This document shows, piece after piece, positions 56,816 through 59,134 of a DNA stretch of 59,134 bases. The stretch is from NCBI RefSeq assembly GCF_900290235.1, contig NZ_OLMK01000128.1, positions 1 through 59,134 of the forward strand, given 5' to 3'. Position numbers and translations under genes: made by a program. The notes under the pieces are model-generated. The model had not been told where the DNA came from and did not search any database. It worked only from the letters and a program-made list of their open reading frames with translations. Source of the stretch: Streptomyces sp. MA5143a (GTDB lineage Bacteria > Actinomycetota > Actinomycetes > Streptomycetales > Streptomycetaceae). The first letter of the stretch is position 1; every line of letters begins with the position of its first letter.

Positions 56816-58030
56816 ATGCGCACCCAGCGCCATACCGTTCGACTCGTCGACCTCACCGACGACTTCACCGCCGACCCCTACTCCGCCTTCAACTCGCTGC
56901 GCTCCCGCGGCTCCGTCCACCACGTGCGTTTCCCCACCGGGGACGAGTCATGGCTGGTGGTCGGGCACGAGGAAGTGCGTCTCGCGTTCGCCGACGCCCG
57001 GCTGCGCAACGACGTACGGCACTCTGCCGACTTCGAGGACGACGGGCTGTACTCCGTGGGCCGCAACATGCTCCAGGTCGACCCACCCGATCACACCCGA
57101 CTGCGGACGCTCGTGGCCCGCGAGTTCACCGCCCGCCGCGTCCAGGCGCTGCGGCCCCGCGTTGAGGAGGCGGCCAGTGCGCTTCTGGACGCCATGGACG
57201 CCATGGCCGCCGACGGCCGTGCCGACCTTGTGGCCGCATACGCCTATCCGTTGCCGCTCACCATCATCTGCGAGCTGCTCGGCGTGCCGGACGTGGACCG
57301 GGATGCCTTCCGGGCGTGGTCCACGAAGGTCGTCGCCCTCGACGATGCGGAGCAGTCCGCCCGCGCCAGCCAGGAGATGACCATGTACCTCGCGGGGCTG
57401 GCGGAGGAGAAACGGCGGCTTCGGGACGCCGCGGACAGCGATCTGCTGCACGCCCTGGTCCGCACCCACGACAGGGACGGCGGTGACCGGCTCACCCCGG
57501 AGGAACTGCTCGGAATGGCCTTCCTGCTGCTCGTCGCAGGGCACGAGACCACCGTCAACCTCATCGCCAACGCCGTCCAGCTGCTGCTCGGCCATCCCGG
57601 GCAGCTCGCCGCCCTCCATGCCGACCCCGAGTTGCTGAAGGGCGCCGTGGAGGAGACGCTCCGCTTCGAGTCGCCCGCACCAGCTGGCACCTACCGCTAC
57701 GCCGCTGAACCGATCACTCTCGGCGGCGCCCGGATACCGGCGGGCGCACGTGTCGTGCTCTCCATCGCCGCCGCGAACCGCGACCCCGCGCGCTTCCCCG
57801 CCCCCGACCGGTTCGACATCCGTCGTGACCCCTCCGAGACCCGTGCTCACCTTGCCTTCGGGTATGGCCTGCACCATTGCCTGGGTGCCCCGCTGGCACG
57901 ACTGGAGGCGACCCTGGCCCTGCGTATCCTGCTGGACCGTTTCCCCCGCCTGGCATTCGACGGTGACGGCACACCACGGTGGCGCCCCAGTCTCATGCGG
58001 AGCCTGCGGGAGCTGCCGGTGCGCTGGTAG
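56816..58030 (+). CDS. Cytochrome P450
   Basis: 404 residues, soluble bacterial P450 (CYP105/107-like). The I-helix oxygen-activation motif is LLVAGHETTVNLIAN, the K-helix ExxR is in EETLRFE, and the heme-binding loop is FGYGLHHCLGAPLARLE with ligand Cys355. The substrate is not predictable; such enzymes hydroxylate polyketides, terpenes or xenobiotics. The ATG at 56816 has GGGAG upstream. No ferredoxin gene is adjacent and neighbours do not form an evident biosynthetic cluster, so electrons come from elsewhere. Confidence 0.93.
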   Translation: MRTQRHTVRLVDLTDDFTADPYSAFNSLRSRGSVHHVRFPTGDESWLVVGHEEVRLAFADARLRNDVRHSADFEDDGLYSVGRNMLQVDPPDHTRLRTLVAREFTARRVQALRPRVEEAASALLDAMDAMAADGRADLVAAYAYPLPLTIICELLGVPDVDRDAFRAWSTKVVALDDAEQSARASQEMTMYLAGLAEEKRRLRDAADSDLLHALVRTHDRDGGDRLTPEELLGMAFLLLVAGHETTVNLIANAVQLLLGHPGQLAALHADPELLKGAVEETLRFESPAPAGTYRYAAEPITLGGARIPAGARVVLSIAAANRDPARFPAPDRFDIRRDPSETRAHLAFGYGLHHCLGAPLARLEATLALRILLDRFPRLAFDGDGTPRWRPSLMRSLRELPVRW

Positions 58031-58263
58031 ACACGATGGAAGTGCGTGGACAGGGCGTTCGAACAGTCGGCAGGCTCGAACGGTCGCGGCCGGCGATGAG
58101 GGTGTCCTGACCGCGAGGCAATGGGCCGCGGGAGCAAGTACTGTTCGAAACTGCCGAATTGTTCCCGCAAGGGATCGCACATGGATTCACCCGTCCGCAT
58201 TACCTTCTCCGTGGATTCATCGGCATTTGCATGCCGAAGTCATATAGGGAGCAGCATTCGCGC

Positions 58264-59028
58264 ATGGAGAATCCTGCATGCGGCGGAACACCGTCGGCAG
58301 AGGAGATTTCGTCCCGACTCGGGGTTGTCTTCACGGCGGACTTCGCGTCCACCCGTCAATGGGTGGCGGGGCGTTCGTGGGCCTATCCGAACGGCGGACC
58401 GATCAACCCGGGCGACAACAAACTGGATCATCTGACGGCGGAACCCGCATACAGCCGCTCGGGCACCTTCCGTGCCACCCTCCGCAAGGACGGTCGGTGG
58501 GACACAGGCCTGCTCACCACCGAGGGGAGTGAGGAGGCCTTCACCGTCCGCGCCGGGGACCTTCTCGAGGCGCGGGTCAGACTGCCGTACGAAACGGGGG
58601 CCTGGCCCGCCATCTGGACCTGGCGCGACGGCGACCAGGAGATCGATGTCTTCGAGTACCACCCCGACAACCCCGACCTCCTGGAGCTGACCAACCACGT
58701 CCGCGGCGCCAACCTCTACTACCGCGACTCCGCCATCGGCCCGGGTGCGTGGGTCGATCTTCGCGTCGAGTTCGGCCCGAGGTCCGTGATCTGGTGGGTG
58801 AACGGCAGCCAGGTGTTCGCCGACCGCCGAGGCGTGGGACGTGCCTGGCACGCCTACCTCATCGTCAACCTGTCCGTGTGCGCGGGCCGCTATCACCCCC
58901 GACCGGCTCCCCATGTCAAGGAGATGTCGTACGAGGTCCAGCGCCTCGTGGTGAGGCGGCCGACGGCATTTTCGGAGACACTGTCCGACGAGGCCGAGGC
59001 TGAGGCTGAGGCGGGGGGCCGAGGCTGA
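58264..59028 (+). CDS. GH16-type beta-glucanase-like protein without signal peptide
   Basis: 254 residues from ATG 58264 (ATG 58231 or 58159 in frame). The jelly-roll pattern of family 16 hydrolases is present: FTADFASTRQWVAG, AWPAIWTWRDGDQ, and the catalytic motif EIDVFEY (ExDxxE, nucleophile and acid/base Glu), then WVDLRVEFGPRSVIWWVNG. Family members cut beta-1,3 or beta-1,3-1,4 glucans and are normally secreted, yet no start gives a Sec or Tat signal. The C-terminus is a short Glu/Ala repeat (EAEAEAEAGG). It could be intracellular, use another export route, or be a lectin-like relative. Confidence 0.75.
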   Translation: MENPACGGTPSAEEISSRLGVVFTADFASTRQWVAGRSWAYPNGGPINPGDNKLDHLTAEPAYSRSGTFRATLRKDGRWDTGLLTTEGSEEAFTVRAGDLLEARVRLPYETGAWPAIWTWRDGDQEIDVFEYHPDNPDLLELTNHVRGANLYYRDSAIGPGAWVDLRVEFGPRSVIWWVNGSQVFADRRGVGRAWHAYLIVNLSVCAGRYHPRPAPHVKEMSYEVQRLVVRRPTAFSETLSDEAEAEAEAGGRG

Positions 59029-59134
59029 GGCGGGGGCGGGGCGGGGGCCGATAGCGGCGCACCGTGAGTCTGCGGGGGACGGCAATCTTCCGCACTGCTC
59101 GTGAGCTGACCGTGAAGTCGCGGGGAAGGCGCTG
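59029..59134. other. End of window, no gene seen
   Basis: G-rich repeats of the type GAGGCTGAGGCGGGG continue from the end of the GH16-type gene to about 59,050. The rest shows nothing. Confidence 0.4.

Overview
This window is chromosomal DNA of a Streptomyces or a close relative. It is very GC-rich, with strong third-position G/C, many GTG starts, many ATGA/GTGA start-stop overlaps and TANNNT-type -10 boxes. The gene families are also typical of the genus: MocR, SMP-30, GlsB/YeaQ, secreted ricin-type lectins and degenerate IS remnants. I saw no rRNA, tRNA or CRISPR array.

Region A (about 1-21,000) is the most interesting part. A cupin-type XRE regulator faces away from a long, mostly coupled plus-strand run. 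In order the run encodes an aminodeoxychorismate lyase-like enzyme, an AMP-forming ligase, a monothiol DsbA-fold protein, a NarK nitrate/nitrite transporter, a 39-residue bridging ORF, an EhpF-like adenylating enzyme, an EhpG-like acyl reductase (aldehyde dehydrogenase fold), an azoreductase-like flavoprotein, a class II DAHP synthase, a fused PabA-PabB aminodeoxychorismate synthase, an assimilatory-type molybdenum nitrate reductase and two NasB/NirB-type flavoproteins. No siroheme nitrite reductase is present. Read together, the genes would raise chorismate supply, make p-aminobenzoate (PABA), activate and reduce its carboxyl group, and import nitrate and reduce it to nitrite. I infer a PABA-derived metabolite in which nitrite is a building block (diazo, N-nitroso, azo or hydrazine type). 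This is a hypothesis. A GMC alcohol oxidoreductase and a MocR regulator lie convergently at the end. Two promoters in the run share an 11-bp element at matching distance from a TANNNT box.

Region B (21,390-32,066) holds a secreted GH27 alpha-galactosidase with a ricin-lectin tail. It is followed by a minus-strand set: a coiled-coil protein, a patatin phospholipase, two dynamin-like GTPases and an Hsp70 ATPase domain fused to a C-terminal propeller-like region. This looks like one membrane-acting system.

Region C (32,200-36,800) is a catabolic operon (SMP-30 lactonase, SDR, PLP-fold amino acid deaminase/aldolase) with a TetR gene and a perfect 15+15 bp inverted repeat as probable operator. 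A frameshifted FAD-monooxygenase remnant follows it.

Region D (37,000-46,100) has a WGR-domain propeller protein, a GlsB/YeaQ membrane protein, IS5-type remnants, a large two-TM protein with an extracytoplasmic ligand-binding domain, a VOC protein, and a TetR/hotdog thioesterase pair.

Region E (46,100-59,134) is accessory. It has an RHH antitoxin with a Fic/Doc-like partner whose catalytic motif is destroyed, a kinase-like protein abutting an internally deleted transposase, and a SUKH protein. It also has a secreted protein made of two near-identical repeats, LysR, AraC and XRE regulators, a cupin with an apparent internal deletion coupled to an SGNH hydrolase, small secreted proteins, a cytochrome P450 and a GH16-type protein.
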